From Micromonospora_J zhanjiangensis (GTDB lineage: Bacteria > Actinomycetota > Actinomycetes > Mycobacteriales > Micromonosporaceae): a DNA stretch of 64,000 nucleotides. How positions within the stretch are numbered: position 1 is the stretch's first letter; each line of letters begins with the position of its first letter. Location of the stretch: assembly GCF_042650605.1 (NCBI RefSeq), contig NZ_JBHSBN010000031.1:12611-76610 (forward strand). The letters run 5' to 3'. Shown in pieces: positions 42,651 through 51,898 of the stretch. Position numbers and translations under genes: made by a program. Under the pieces are notes generated by a model. The model did no database searches. It saw only the letters and a list, made by a program, of their open reading frames with translations, and was not told where the DNA came from.

Positions 42651-44630
42651 TCAGGACGGGACCCGGAGCCCCGAACCGCCCACCGGGGTGAGCGGGAGGA
42701 GCTTGCGCCCGGTGGGGCCGATCTGGATCTCGGTGTCCATCGACGGGCACACGCCGCAGTCGAAGCACGGGGTCCACCGGCAGTCGTCCTGCTCGTACTC
42801 GGACAGCGAATCCTGCCAGTCCTGCCAGAGCCAGTCCTTGTCCAGGCCGGAGTCCAGGTGGTCCCAGGGCAGGACCTCCAACTCGTCGCGCTCCCGGGTG
42901 GTGAACCAGTCCAGGTCCACCCCGAAGGCGGGCAGCACCTCGGCGGCGGCGTCCACCCAGCGGCGGTAGGAGAAGTGCTCGCTCCACCCGTCGAACCGGC
43001 CGCCGTCCTCCCAGACCCGGCGGATCACCGCGCCCACCCGCCGGTCGCCCCGGGACAGCAGCCCCTCGATCAGCGACGGCTCGCCGTCGTGGTAGCGGAA
43101 GCCGATCGCCCGACCCAGCGACCGGTCCGCGTTGATCGCCTGCTTGAGCAGCCGGAGCCGGCCGTCGATGACCTCCGGCCGGTCCATCGAGGCCCACTGG
43201 AACGGGGTGTGCGGCTTCGGCACGAAACCGCCGATGGAGACCGTGCAGCGGATGTCCTTGGAGCCGGTCGCCGCCCGGCCCGCCCGGATCACCTCGTGCG
43301 CCATGTCGGCGATCTCCAGGACGTCCTCGTCCGTCTCGGTGGGCAGGCCGCACATGAAGTAGAGCTTCACCTGCCGCCACCCGTTGGTGTACGCGGTGAC
43401 CACCGTGCGGATCAGGTCCTCCTTCGAGACCATCTTGTTGATCACCTTGCGGATCCGCTCCGACCCGCCCTCCGGGGCGAAGGTCAGGCCGGTCCGCCGA
43501 CCGTTGCGGGACAACTCCTGGGCCAGGTCGATGTTGAACGCGTCGACCCGGGTGGACGGCAGCGACAGCGAGACGTTGGTGCCCTTGTACTGCTCGGCCA
43601 GGCCGGAGCACATGTCACCGATCTCGGAGTGGTCGGCCGAGGACAGCGACAACAGGCCCACCTCGTGGAAGCCGGAGAACTCCAGCCCCTGCTGCACCAT
43701 CTGGCCCACGGTGGTGATCGACCGCTCGCGCACCGGTCGGGTGATCATGCCGGCCTGGCAGAACCGGCAGCCCCGGGTGCAGCCCCGGAAGATCTCCACG
43801 GCGTACCGCTCGTGCACCGTCTCGGCGAGCGGGACGAGGGGCTTCTTCGGGTACGGCCAGGCGTCCAGGTCCATGGTCGTGCGCTTGTGCACCCGGAACG
43901 GCACGTCGGCCCGGTTCGGCACCACCCGCTGGATCCGGCCGTCGGGCAGGTAGTCCACGTCGTAGAAGCGCGGCACGTAGACGCTCTCGGTCCGGGCCAG
44001 CCGCAGCAGCAGCTCGTCCCGACCGCCGGGCGCACCCTCCGCCTTCCACTGCCGGACGATCCCGGTGATCTCCAGTACGGCTTCCTCGCCGTCGCCGAGC
44101 ACGGCCGCGTCGATGAAGTCGGCGATCGGCTCGGGGTTGAACGCGGCGTGCCCGCCGGCCACGATCACCGGGTCCGCGTCGGTGCGGTCCGCCGCGAGCA
44201 GCGGGATGCCGGCCAGGTCGATCGCGGTGAGCAGGTTGGTGTAGCCGAGCTCGGTGGAAAACGAGACGCCGAACAGGTCGAAATCGCCCACCGGGCGGTG
44301 CGCCTCGACGGTGAACTGCGGCACGCCGTGCGTCCGCATCAGGGTCTCCAGGTCGGGCCAGACCGCGTAGGTCCGCTCGGCCAGCACGTCGGGCTGCTCG
44401 TTCAGCACCTCGTAGAGGATCTGAACGCCCTGGTTGGGCAGCCCCACCTCGTACGCGTCGGGATACATCAGCGCCCACCGGACCGCGGCCGGTTCCCAGT
44501 CCTTGACCACCGCACCCAGCTCGCCCCCGACGTACTGGATGGGCTTGGACACCTGGGGCAGCAGCGGTTCCAGCTGGGACCAGACGGAGTTGGCCGGGCG
44601 CGGGCCCGGGCCGGTGGGTGTGACGCTCAT
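42651..44630 (-). CDS. TIGR03960 family B12-binding-type radical SAM protein
   Basis: 659 residues. An N-terminal cobalamin-binding-like region (MYPDAYEVGLPNQGVQILYEVLN), then the radical-SAM cluster CTRGCRFC with cysteines near 282, 286 and 289, and a C-terminal Cys-rich CFDCGVCPS. The reaction is unknown. It is followed 52 bases later by its DUF2344 partner; the two are often fused or adjacent. ATG 44630 is chosen by conservation; the frame is open far upstream. A -10-like TACCCT (44644-44639) sits 8 bases before it, so a leaderless mRNA is possible. Confidence 0.92.
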   Translation of the reverse strand: MSVTPTGPGPRPANSVWSQLEPLLPQVSKPIQYVGGELGAVVKDWEPAAVRWALMYPDAYEVGLPNQGVQILYEVLNEQPDVLAERTYAVWPDLETLMRTHGVPQFTVEAHRPVGDFDLFGVSFSTELGYTNLLTAIDLAGIPLLAADRTDADPVIVAGGHAAFNPEPIADFIDAAVLGDGEEAVLEITGIVRQWKAEGAPGGRDELLLRLARTESVYVPRFYDVDYLPDGRIQRVVPNRADVPFRVHKRTTMDLDAWPYPKKPLVPLAETVHERYAVEIFRGCTRGCRFCQAGMITRPVRERSITTVGQMVQQGLEFSGFHEVGLLSLSSADHSEIGDMCSGLAEQYKGTNVSLSLPSTRVDAFNIDLAQELSRNGRRTGLTFAPEGGSERIRKVINKMVSKEDLIRTVVTAYTNGWRQVKLYFMCGLPTETDEDVLEIADMAHEVIRAGRAATGSKDIRCTVSIGGFVPKPHTPFQWASMDRPEVIDGRLRLLKQAINADRSLGRAIGFRYHDGEPSLIEGLLSRGDRRVGAVIRRVWEDGGRFDGWSEHFSYRRWVDAAAEVLPAFGVDLDWFTTRERDELEVLPWDHLDSGLDKDWLWQDWQDSLSEYEQDDCRWTPCFDCGVCPSMDTEIQIGPTGRKLLPLTPVGGSGLRVPS

Positions 44631-44788
44631 GGAGCCCAAGGGTACGCGGCCCGACCGGGCGCCGACCCGGTCACCCGCCCGCGCCGCGACCGGTCCGGGA
44701 ACCGCCGTCGGCCGGGCCGGCCCGGTCGCCCGGGGCGGTCGGTGGCGGTCCGGTACTAACCTCGTACCGGCGCGAGAGGAGAGCCGCG

Positions 44789-46126
44789 ATGTCGCAGCCG
44801 CAGCCGGGCACCGGGCCCGCGGAACCGCCGGCGACCCCGGACGGTACGCCCGGACCCGTCCCGCGCCAGCGCACCGCCCCCGACGAGCCGACGTCACCGT
44901 CCGAGCCGGCACCCCCGGCTGCGCCCGAGCCGGACACCGTGGCGTCCGGCGACGACCCGGCATCGACCGAGCCGGACACCGTGGCGTCCGGCGACGGCCC
45001 GGCATCGCCCGGGACCGCCGCGCCCGAGGACGTCGCCGAGACCGCGCGGACGGACGCGCCGGAGCGCCGGGACCCGACGCTGGAGATGTCGGACCAGGAG
45101 CGGGCGGCCTGGGAGCCGCCGGTGCCGGTCGATCCGTGGGCCGACACCGCCCAGCCGTGGGAGGACGACACCGACCCGGAGGCCTGGGCGGAACACCCGG
45201 CGCACCCGGAGCAGCAGCACTGGCAGCCGCCGGCCGCCCAGCCACCACTGCCGGCGACCCGCCCGTACCCGGCCCCGCCGCCCCCGCCGCTGCCGGCGAC
45301 CCGGCCGTACCCGGTCCCGCAGCAGCGGGCGTACCAGCCGCCGCGACCCCCGTACGGGCCGGCGGTCGCCAGCGGGCAGCCCGCGCCGCCGGTCGGGCCG
45401 GGTCCGGCGCGGCCGTCGGCCCCACCCGCGTCGCGCGGTCCCGCCGGGCCGGTTCGCGAGCTGCCGAACCGGTCCCGCGACCGCCGTCGCTCCGCCGGCG
45501 CCGACCGGACGCGCCCGGCCCCGCCGGACCCGCGGCCGGCACCCGGGTACGGCCCGGCGCCGGCCCGCCGCCGGCGCCGCCGACCCGGCTTCAGGACGCT
45601 GTTCCTCCTGCTCACCCTCGCCTGCTGCTGCGGCTGCCCGGCCTGGTTCGGCAAGCCGATGTGGGAGCAGTACCCGGCCAGCGCGAGCCTGCCGACCGAG
45701 GTCGCCGACCTGAGCCTGCGGGACGACTCGCGCAGCCGGCAGGCCGCGGAGGCGTTGAAGCTGGACCTGCGCACCGAGTACGTGTTCGCCGAGAGCACCT
45801 TCGCGGGCGTCTACTCGGACCCGAACAACAAGCGGGTCACCGTGTTCGGCGTGACCGGCTTCCGGTTCACCCCGGACAAGGACCTGGCGGCGGAGATGAC
45901 CCGCCTCACCGGGGTCTACCACCTGACCGACCAGCAGACGATCGACACCGGCGTCCGGGGCGAGTTCCTGAGCTGCGGCACCGGCCGGGCCGACGGCACC
46001 GCGGTGGTGGTCTGCGGCTGGGCCGACCACGGCAGTCTGGCCACCGCCCTGTTCGACCGGCGGTCGGTGGCCGACAGCGCGCAACTGGTCGCCGACCTGC
46101 GGGAACACATCGTCTCCCGGGGCTGA
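44789..46126 (+). CDS. Proline-rich membrane protein with C-terminal CGWADHGS domain
   Basis: 445 residues. About 270 residues of Pro/Ala/Glu-rich low complexity including a 42-base tandem repeat, then a basic stretch, one membrane segment (LFLLLTLACCCGC), and an extracytoplasmic domain of ~160 residues with LSCGTGRADG and CGWADHGS, its two cysteines likely disulfide-bonded. The same domain ends the gene at 63042, so it is a paralogous family. Function unknown. SD GAGAGGAGAG precedes the ATG; TAACCT at 44757 is a plausible -10. Confidence 0.85.
   Translation: MSQPQPGTGPAEPPATPDGTPGPVPRQRTAPDEPTSPSEPAPPAAPEPDTVASGDDPASTEPDTVASGDGPASPGTAAPEDVAETARTDAPERRDPTLEMSDQERAAWEPPVPVDPWADTAQPWEDDTDPEAWAEHPAHPEQQHWQPPAAQPPLPATRPYPAPPPPPLPATRPYPVPQQRAYQPPRPPYGPAVASGQPAPPVGPGPARPSAPPASRGPAGPVRELPNRSRDRRRSAGADRTRPAPPDPRPAPGYGPAPARRRRRRPGFRTLFLLLTLACCCGCPAWFGKPMWEQYPASASLPTEVADLSLRDDSRSRQAAEALKLDLRTEYVFAESTFAGVYSDPNNKRVTVFGVTGFRFTPDKDLAAEMTRLTGVYHLTDQQTIDTGVRGEFLSCGTGRADGTAVVVCGWADHGSLATALFDRRSVADSAQLVADLREHIVSRG
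44927..45010 (+). repeat. 42-bp tandem repeat inside a coding region
   Basis: Two adjacent 42-base units (44927-44968 and 44969-45010) differ at only a few bases and encode EPDTVASGDDPAST and EPDTVASGDGPASP. The length is a multiple of three, so copy number can change without breaking the frame of the proline-rich membrane protein. Confidence 0.9.
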
Positions 46127-46324
46127 TCTGTGACCGACGCCACATCCAGGTCGGCCCACTCGCCGGACCGGGTCGGGTGACCGGGGCAACAATCGGATCA
46201 TGTCCCGGCGGTGGCTGTTCGCGGACCAGCCCGGTCGATCAACCAACTCGACCGGCTGACCGACGTCGCCGAGGTCAGGGCGCAGGAGAAGAAGCGCGGC
46301 GGCTCCCCGCCGTGACCGGTCCGA

Positions 46325-47026
46325 TCACTCCCGACCGGTGCCCTCCCCGGTGGACGGCGCCGGCTCGCGCTTGGGTGCGTAGCGGGGGACGTACTCCTGG
46401 CCGGTCAGGCGCTGGATCTCGGCCATCACCTCGTCGGTGATCTGGCGCAGCGACGTCCGGTCGTTCGGCCGGTCGGTGAAGTCCATCGGCTTGCCGAACC
46501 GGATGATCGCGCCGCGCACGCCCAGCCTCGGCAGCCGGGACCCGATCGGCTGGATCTTCTCGGTGCCGACCACCCCGACCGGGATGATCGGCACGCCGGC
46601 GCCCAGCGCCAGCCGGGCCGCGCCGGTGCGCCCCCGGTAGAGCCGGCCGTCCGGCGAGCGGGTGCCCTCCGGGTAGACGGCCACCAGGTCGCCGGCCTTC
46701 AGCACCGGGATCGCGGCGTCGAACGCGGACAGCGCCGCCCGGCCGCCGGCCCGCTCCACCGGGATCGCGCCCAGCCCGGTGAGCACGAACTTGGAGACCC
46801 AACCCCGCGGCCCGGTGCCGTTGAAGTAGTCGGACTTGGCCCAGAAGGCCAGGTGCCGCGGTACGGCCGCGCCGAGGAACAACTCGTCCGCGACCGACAG
46901 GTGGTTGCTGGCGAAGATCGCGCCGCCGGTGGCCGGTATGTTCTCCAGCCCTTCGATCGTCGGGCGCCAGAGGAGCTTCATCCCGTTGCCGACGGTCAGT
47001 TTGCCGATGGTGTAGAGCAGCGGCAC
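46325..47026 (-). CDS. plsC: 1-acyl-sn-glycerol-3-phosphate acyltransferase (PlsC-like)
   Basis: 233 residues. Acyltransferase block I NHLSVADE and block III YPEGTRSPDG are intact, and the PlsC block IV VPIIPVGVVG is present. It adds a fatty acyl chain to lysophosphatidate at the membrane in phospholipid synthesis; exact specificity is not certain because related enzymes act on other lysolipids. GTG 47026 with GGAGG 4-5 bases upstream. Monocistronic. Confidence 0.93.
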   Translation of the reverse strand: MPLLYTIGKLTVGNGMKLLWRPTIEGLENIPATGGAIFASNHLSVADELFLGAAVPRHLAFWAKSDYFNGTGPRGWVSKFVLTGLGAIPVERAGGRAALSAFDAAIPVLKAGDLVAVYPEGTRSPDGRLYRGRTGAARLALGAGVPIIPVGVVGTEKIQPIGSRLPRLGVRGAIIRFGKPMDFTDRPNDRTSLRQITDEVMAEIQRLTGQEYVPRYAPKREPAPSTGEGTGRE

Positions 47027-47220
47027 GGGTCCTCCGGCGGTAGCGCGGTCGTTCAGGCGGTGTCACGGTAACCGACCCGCGCCGCGTCGCCTTACTGATC
47101 TTCCCGTTGTCGTGCTCACTTTCACCCCCAGGCTCGGGCAAATGCGGCACCGTCCCGGCGGGTTCGGACGGAAAGTAGGTGTCGTCACACCACAGTCCGG
47201 CGGACCCGACCCGCCGGCGG

Positions 47221-47280
47221 CCGTCCCGCCGCCCGGCGGGTCCGCCCCTTCCCGGGTCGGACCCGCCGGAGACGGGACGG
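47221..47280 (-). terminator. Nested hairpin terminator after ileS
   Basis: An outer stem CCGTCCCG (47221-47228) with CGGGACGG (47273-47280) encloses an inner stem GGCGGGTCCG (47236-47245) with CGGACCCGCC (47258-47267). On the minus strand it starts 4 bases after the ileS stop. Confidence 0.8.
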
Positions 47281-47284
47281 AGGG

Positions 47285-50200
47285 TCAGACCCGGGAGACG
47301 GCCACCGTGACCGACTCGCCCTCGCCGACCTCACCGGTGAAGCCCTCGGCCAGCTCGGTCAGCACGACCGAGTCGGCGAGCACCTCGCGGGCGACGAAGT
47401 CGCGGTGCGTCTCCACCGCGCCGGCCACCTCCGCCGGCGCCGCCAGCCGCACCTCGATCCGGTCGGACACGTCCAGGTCGGCCGCCCGGCGGGCCTGCTG
47501 CACCACCCGTACGACGTCCCGGGCCAGCCCTTCGGCCGCCAGTTCCGGGGTGACCGTGGTGTCCAGCACCACCACCCCCTCGCCGCCGGGCAGCGGGGCG
47601 GAGTGCTCGGCGTCGGCGGCGACCAGCTTCAGCTCGTACTCGCCCTCGGCCAGGGTGACGCCGGCGGCCACCGGCGCGCCGTCGACCAGTTCCCAGTCGC
47701 CGGCCTTGACCGCCTTGATCACCTGCTGCACCTGCTTGCCCACCCGGGGCCCGAGCGCCCGCGGCACCACCGTCAGCACCTGCTGGCAGTAGTCCGCCAG
47801 CTGGTCGGTGAACTCCACCCGCTTCACGTTGACCTCGTCGGCGACCAGGTCGGCGAACGGCCGGAGCTGCCCGGCCGCCGGCGAGGCGACCACCAGCCGG
47901 GCCAGCGGCAGCCGGACCCGCAGGCCCTTGGCCTTGCGCAGGGACAGCGCCACCGAGCAGACCTCCCTGGTCGCGTCCATCGCCGCGACGAGGTCGTGGT
48001 CGGCCGGGAACTCGGCCGCCTCCGGCCAGTCGGTCAGGTGCACCGACCGCTCACCGGTCAGGCCACGCCAGATCTCCTCGACGGTCAGCGGCGCCAGCGG
48101 CGCCACCACCCGGCACACCGTCTCCAGCACGGTGTAGAGGGTGTCGAAGGCGTCCCGGTCGCCCGACCAGAACCGGTCCCGGGACCGGCGGACGTACCAG
48201 TTGGTCAGCGCGTCCAGGTACGACCGCACGGTGCCGCACGCGCCGGAGATGTCGTACGCGTCGAGCTGCGCCTGCGTGGTGTCGACCAGTTCCCGGGTCT
48301 TGGCCAGCACGTACCGGTCCAACAGGGCCGGCGCGGCGGCTGCGCCGCCGCCGATCGACTCGGCGTCCGTCGTCCGTTTGGCTTTGTAGCCCTCGGCGTT
48401 GGCGTAGAGCGAGAAGAAGTACCAGACGTTCCACAGCGGCAGCAGCACCTGGCGCACCGAGTCACGGATCGCCGACTCGCTGACGACCACGTCCCCGCCG
48501 CGCAGCACCGGCGACGCCATCAACGTCCAGCGCATCGCGTCCGAGCCGTACCGGTCGAACATCTCGTAGACGTCCGGGTAGTTGCGCAGGCTCTTGGACA
48601 TCTTCCGGCCGTCGTCGCCCAGCACGATGCCGTGCACCACGGCGGTGCGGAACGCCGGCCGGTCGAACAGCGCGGTGGCCAGCACGTGCATGGTGTAGAA
48701 CCAGCCCCGCACCTGGGGCAGGTATTCCACGATGAAGTCGCCCGGGTAGTGGTCCTCGAACCAGGACGCGTTCTCGAACGGGTAGTGCACCTGGGCGAAC
48801 GGCATCGAGCCGGACTCGAACCAGCAGTCCAGCACCTCCGGCACCCGGCGCATGGTGGAGCGCCCGGTCGGGTCGTCCGGGTTGGGCCGGGTCAGCTCGT
48901 CGATGCCGGGCCGGTGCAGGTCGGTGACCTTCACTCCGAAGTCCCGCTCCAACTCCTCGAACGAGCCGTACACGTCCACCCGGGGATGGTTCGGGTCGTC
49001 CGACTTCCACACCGGGATGGGCGAGCCCCAGAACCGGTTCCGGCTGATCGACCAGTCCCGGGCGCCGGCCAGCCACTTGCCGAACGAACCGTCCTTGACG
49101 TGCCCCGGTATCCAGGCGATCTGCTGGTTGAGTTCCACCATCCGGTCCCGGAACTTCGTCACCGCGACGAACCAGGAGGAGACCGCCTTGTAGACCAGCG
49201 GCGTGTCGCACCGCCAGCAGTGCGGGTACGAGTGCGTGTAGGTGTCCTGCCGCAGCACCACCCCCCGGTCCTTCAGCTCCCGGATCACCGGCTTGTTGAC
49301 GTCGAACACCTGCTCGCCCTCGTACGGCGGGACCAGCGCGGTGAACCGGGTGTGGTCGTCGACGGTGACCACGGTCGGGATGCCGGCCGCGTTGCAGGTG
49401 TTCTGGTCGTCCTCACCGAACGCCGGGGCCAGGTGCACGATCCCGGTGCCGTCCTCGGTGGTCACGAACTCGGCGCCGAGCACCTGGTAGGCGTTGTCCC
49501 CGGCCCGGGAGACCAGGAAGTCGTACAGCGGGGTGTAGCGGCGGCCCACCAGGTCCCGGCCGGACACCGTGCCGACCCGCTCGAACCCGTCCAGTTCCTT
49601 CGCGTACGCCTCGACCCGGGCCGCGCCCACGACGTAGCGTTCCCCGGCGCGCTCCAGGACGGCGTACTCGATGTCCGGGCCGACGGCGAGCGCCAGGTTC
49701 GACGGAAGGGTCCACGGCGTGGTGGTCCAGACGCCGAGCCGGACCGGGCCGCGCAGCGGCTCCGGCGCCGAGGCGTCGGCGGTGAGCTGGAACCAGACGG
49801 TCAGCGTCGGGTCGTGCCGGTCCCGGTAGACGTCGTCCATCCGGGTCTCGGTGTTGGACAGCGGGGTCTCGCACCGCCAGCAGTACGCCAGCACCCGGAA
49901 GCCCTCGTAGACCAGGCCCTTGTCGTGCAGGGTCTTGAAGGCCCACATGACGCTTTCCATGTAGTCCGGGTCGAGCGTCTTGTAGGTGTTGCCGAAGTCG
50001 ACCCAGCGGGCCTGCCGGTTGACGTACCGCTCCCAGTCCTGGGTGTAGGCCAGCACCGAGGTACGGCAGGCGTCGTTGAACCGCTGCACGCCGAGTTCGA
50101 CGATCTCCGCCTTGCTGGTGATGCCGAGCTGCTTCTCGGCCTCCACCTCGGCCGGCAGCCCGTGACAGTCCCAGCCGAACCGGCGCTCGACCCGCCGGCC

Positions 50201-50461
50201 GCGCATCGTCTGGTAGCGCGGCACCACGTCCTTGGCGTACCCGGTCAGCAGGTGGCCGTAGTGCGGCAGGCCGTTGGCGAACGGCGGACCGTCGTAGAAG
50301 ACGTACTCGTTCCCACCCCGGTCGCCGGCGGGCCTGTTCTCGACGCTGGCCTCGAAGGTCTTGTCGGCGGTCCAGTGCTCCAGCACCCGCCCCTCGACCG
50401 CGGGCAGGTCGGGACTCGCCGCCACGCCGGCGGCGTTGTGGTCGTGCAACGGATAGGCCAT
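47285..50461 (-). CDS. ileS: Isoleucyl-tRNA synthetase (eukaryote-like type)
   Basis: 1058 residues, class I synthetase. HIGH-type motif GLPHYGHL near residue 64, the editing domain in the middle, KMSKS at about 621, and a C-terminal anticodon-binding region. The GPPFANGLPHYGH context matches the eukaryote-like IleRS found across actinobacteria, often less sensitive to mupirocin; that is family knowledge, not shown here. ATG 50461 with GAGGAG upstream; GTG-like start further up is unlikely. Expression is controlled by the T-box leader. Confidence 0.97.
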   Translation of the reverse strand: MAYPLHDHNAAGVAASPDLPAVEGRVLEHWTADKTFEASVENRPAGDRGGNEYVFYDGPPFANGLPHYGHLLTGYAKDVVPRYQTMRGRRVERRFGWDCHGLPAEVEAEKQLGITSKAEIVELGVQRFNDACRTSVLAYTQDWERYVNRQARWVDFGNTYKTLDPDYMESVMWAFKTLHDKGLVYEGFRVLAYCWRCETPLSNTETRMDDVYRDRHDPTLTVWFQLTADASAPEPLRGPVRLGVWTTTPWTLPSNLALAVGPDIEYAVLERAGERYVVGAARVEAYAKELDGFERVGTVSGRDLVGRRYTPLYDFLVSRAGDNAYQVLGAEFVTTEDGTGIVHLAPAFGEDDQNTCNAAGIPTVVTVDDHTRFTALVPPYEGEQVFDVNKPVIRELKDRGVVLRQDTYTHSYPHCWRCDTPLVYKAVSSWFVAVTKFRDRMVELNQQIAWIPGHVKDGSFGKWLAGARDWSISRNRFWGSPIPVWKSDDPNHPRVDVYGSFEELERDFGVKVTDLHRPGIDELTRPNPDDPTGRSTMRRVPEVLDCWFESGSMPFAQVHYPFENASWFEDHYPGDFIVEYLPQVRGWFYTMHVLATALFDRPAFRTAVVHGIVLGDDGRKMSKSLRNYPDVYEMFDRYGSDAMRWTLMASPVLRGGDVVVSESAIRDSVRQVLLPLWNVWYFFSLYANAEGYKAKRTTDAESIGGGAAAAPALLDRYVLAKTRELVDTTQAQLDAYDISGACGTVRSYLDALTNWYVRRSRDRFWSGDRDAFDTLYTVLETVCRVVAPLAPLTVEEIWRGLTGERSVHLTDWPEAAEFPADHDLVAAMDATREVCSVALSLRKAKGLRVRLPLARLVVASPAAGQLRPFADLVADEVNVKRVEFTDQLADYCQQVLTVVPRALGPRVGKQVQQVIKAVKAGDWELVDGAPVAAGVTLAEGEYELKLVAADAEHSAPLPGGEGVVVLDTTVTPELAAEGLARDVVRVVQQARRAADLDVSDRIEVRLAAPAEVAGAVETHRDFVAREVLADSVVLTELAEGFTGEVGEGESVTVAVSRV

Positions 50462-50697
50462 CGCGGGTCGCTCTCCTCGGCAGGTCACGCTTTCGTGGTC
50501 TGCGAGGACGAGCCTTCGGGTACGCCGTGCCGGCGCGCCCGCGGACCCGCGGTACCACCCCGCTTGGCGGTCCGAATGGTGCGACCGCCCGCTCGTTGGC
50601 CGGCTGTGACGGGCCGGACCCGTCCGGTTCTACTGAGCCGGTGCGACCCGGCCGTTCTTCCGGAGGCTCACCGGTGATGGCCGGATCGTCGCCTGTG
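50462..50697 (-). promoter_or_regulatory. T-box riboswitch of ileS (ultrashort stem I, translational type)
   Basis: The minus strand carries GGGTGGTACCGCGG, the T-box core (~50562-50548), the stem II-like AGTAGAACCGGACGGG, and a specifier ATC at 50678-50676 in GGCCATCACCGG. The layout matches the ultrashort-stem-I T-boxes of actinobacterial ileS. GCGGGTCC pairs either with GGACCGC upstream (50573-50567, antisequestrator) or, as CGCGGGTC (50551-50544), with GACCCGCG (50469-50462) just before the ATG; these are mutually exclusive. The latter would hide the start region, so low charged tRNA-Ile should raise translation. Confidence 0.93.
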
Positions 50698-50775
50698 CCG
50701 CCCAGGATACCCGCCCCGCCCGCACACCCGCCGCCGAGTTACCGGGGCCTCGAATCCGGCGTCTAGGCTGACGGC

Positions 50776-51813
50776 GTGATCCGGATCGAGCTGGACGAGC
50801 CGACGCTGAGCCGGACCCGGATCGCGACCAGCCCGCTCTGGGAGGTCGTGACCAGCCTCTACCTGCTGCACCGCAACCCCGGCGACACGGTCGGATGGCC
50901 GTACGACGGGTGGGCGCGGCACGCCCGGCAGGTGCTCGCCGAGGTGCCGGAGACCGCCCCGGTCCGGCTCTGGTTCGCGGCCGGTTCCCGGTCGCCGGAC
51001 TTCCTCAGCCCGATCCCACCCGTCCCCACTCCGACGCTGGCCGAGGAACTGGCGGTGCTGCGGGCCACCTCCGCCGAGACCGTGGCGGAGTTCCTGCCCC
51101 GCTACTACCCGGACGGCCCGCCGGACTGGATCCGGCCGTTCCGGGACGACCCGGCGGATGCCTTCGGTCGGCTGGCCGACGGCGTCGAGGCGTACTGGGC
51201 GGCGGCGATCGCACCGTGGTGGCCGGCCATGCGGGCCGCGCTGGACGAGGAGGTGCTGCACCGGGCCCGCGCGCTGGCGGCGGACGGGCCGGACGCGCTG
51301 CTGGCCGACCTGCACGACCGGGTGCGCTGGGAGCGCCCGGTGCTCACCCTGGTCAAACCGCTGGAGCAGCGCTTCGCCGCGGTGAACCAGCGGCTGCTGC
51401 TGATCCCGCTGATCTTCTCCCGGGGCGCGCTGACCTGCTCCACCGACCATCCGGAGGTGGTCGCGGTCTCGTACCAGGCCCGCGGCGCGGCACTGCTGGC
51501 CGGTCAGCCGGCGTCCGGTGGGCACGGTCCGGAACCGGCGGCCCTCGGCCCCGACCCGTTGACGATCCTGGTCGGCCGGGGCCGGGCCACCGTGCTGCGG
51601 GCGCTGACCCGGCCGGCCACCACCGCCGGCCTCGCCGCCACCCTGGGCCTGGCCCCCAGCACGATCTCCGAACACCTCACCGCGCTGGTCGCCGCCGGGG
51701 TGGTCAACCGCCGCCGGGCCGGCCGGCGCGTGCTGTACGCCCTGGAGCCCGCCGGCGTCGCCCTGGTCAGCCTGATCGGCCCGGCCACCGGCGACCGGCA
51801 GGCGTCCGCCTGA
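50776..51813 (+). CDS. ArsR-type winged-helix regulator (DUF5937 family)
   Basis: 345 residues. A ~230-residue N-terminal domain of DUF5937 type (RIELDEPTLSRTRIATSPLW) precedes a C-terminal ArsR winged helix (RGRATVLRALTRPATTAGLAATLG, then SEHLTALVAAGVVNRRRAGRRVLYALEPAG). It probably senses a ligand in the N-terminal part and represses the ABC exporter that follows. GTG 50776 lies 6 bases after the -10 hexamer TAGGCT (50764-50769), suggesting a leaderless transcript. Confidence 0.88.
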   Translation: MIRIELDEPTLSRTRIATSPLWEVVTSLYLLHRNPGDTVGWPYDGWARHARQVLAEVPETAPVRLWFAAGSRSPDFLSPIPPVPTPTLAEELAVLRATSAETVAEFLPRYYPDGPPDWIRPFRDDPADAFGRLADGVEAYWAAAIAPWWPAMRAALDEEVLHRARALAADGPDALLADLHDRVRWERPVLTLVKPLEQRFAAVNQRLLLIPLIFSRGALTCSTDHPEVVAVSYQARGAALLAGQPASGGHGPEPAALGPDPLTILVGRGRATVLRALTRPATTAGLAATLGLAPSTISEHLTALVAAGVVNRRRAGRRVLYALEPAGVALVSLIGPATGDRQASA

Positions 51814-51840
51814 CACCGACCGCGGCGGTGCCCGTCGAGC

Positions 51841-51858
51841 ATTCGGTCGGTACCGAAT
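51841..51858. promoter_or_regulatory. Probable operator of the ArsR/ABC unit
   Basis: ATTCGGT-CGGT-ACCGAAT is a perfect 7-4-7 dyad in the 85-base gap between the ArsR gene and the ABC ATPase gene. It lies about 30 bases before the TAGCCT -10 candidate (51888-51893) of the exporter. Its position suits repression by the upstream ArsR protein. Binding is inferred. Confidence 0.6.
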
Positions 51859-51898
51859 TCGTTTTCCCGGCGGGCCGGGTCGACCTAGCCTCCGACCC

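Noticed and set aside
46193..46318. A short frame around 46209 encoding QLDRLTDVAEVRAQEKKRGG-like sequence
   Set aside because: About 35 residues, no ribosome-binding site, no conserved neighbour; could be a gene remnant but cannot be supported. The rest of 46127-46324 shows nothing.
47405..50677. A ~1090-codon plus-strand frame antisense to ileS
   Set aside because: Shadow of ileS and its T-box leader; no recognisable domain.
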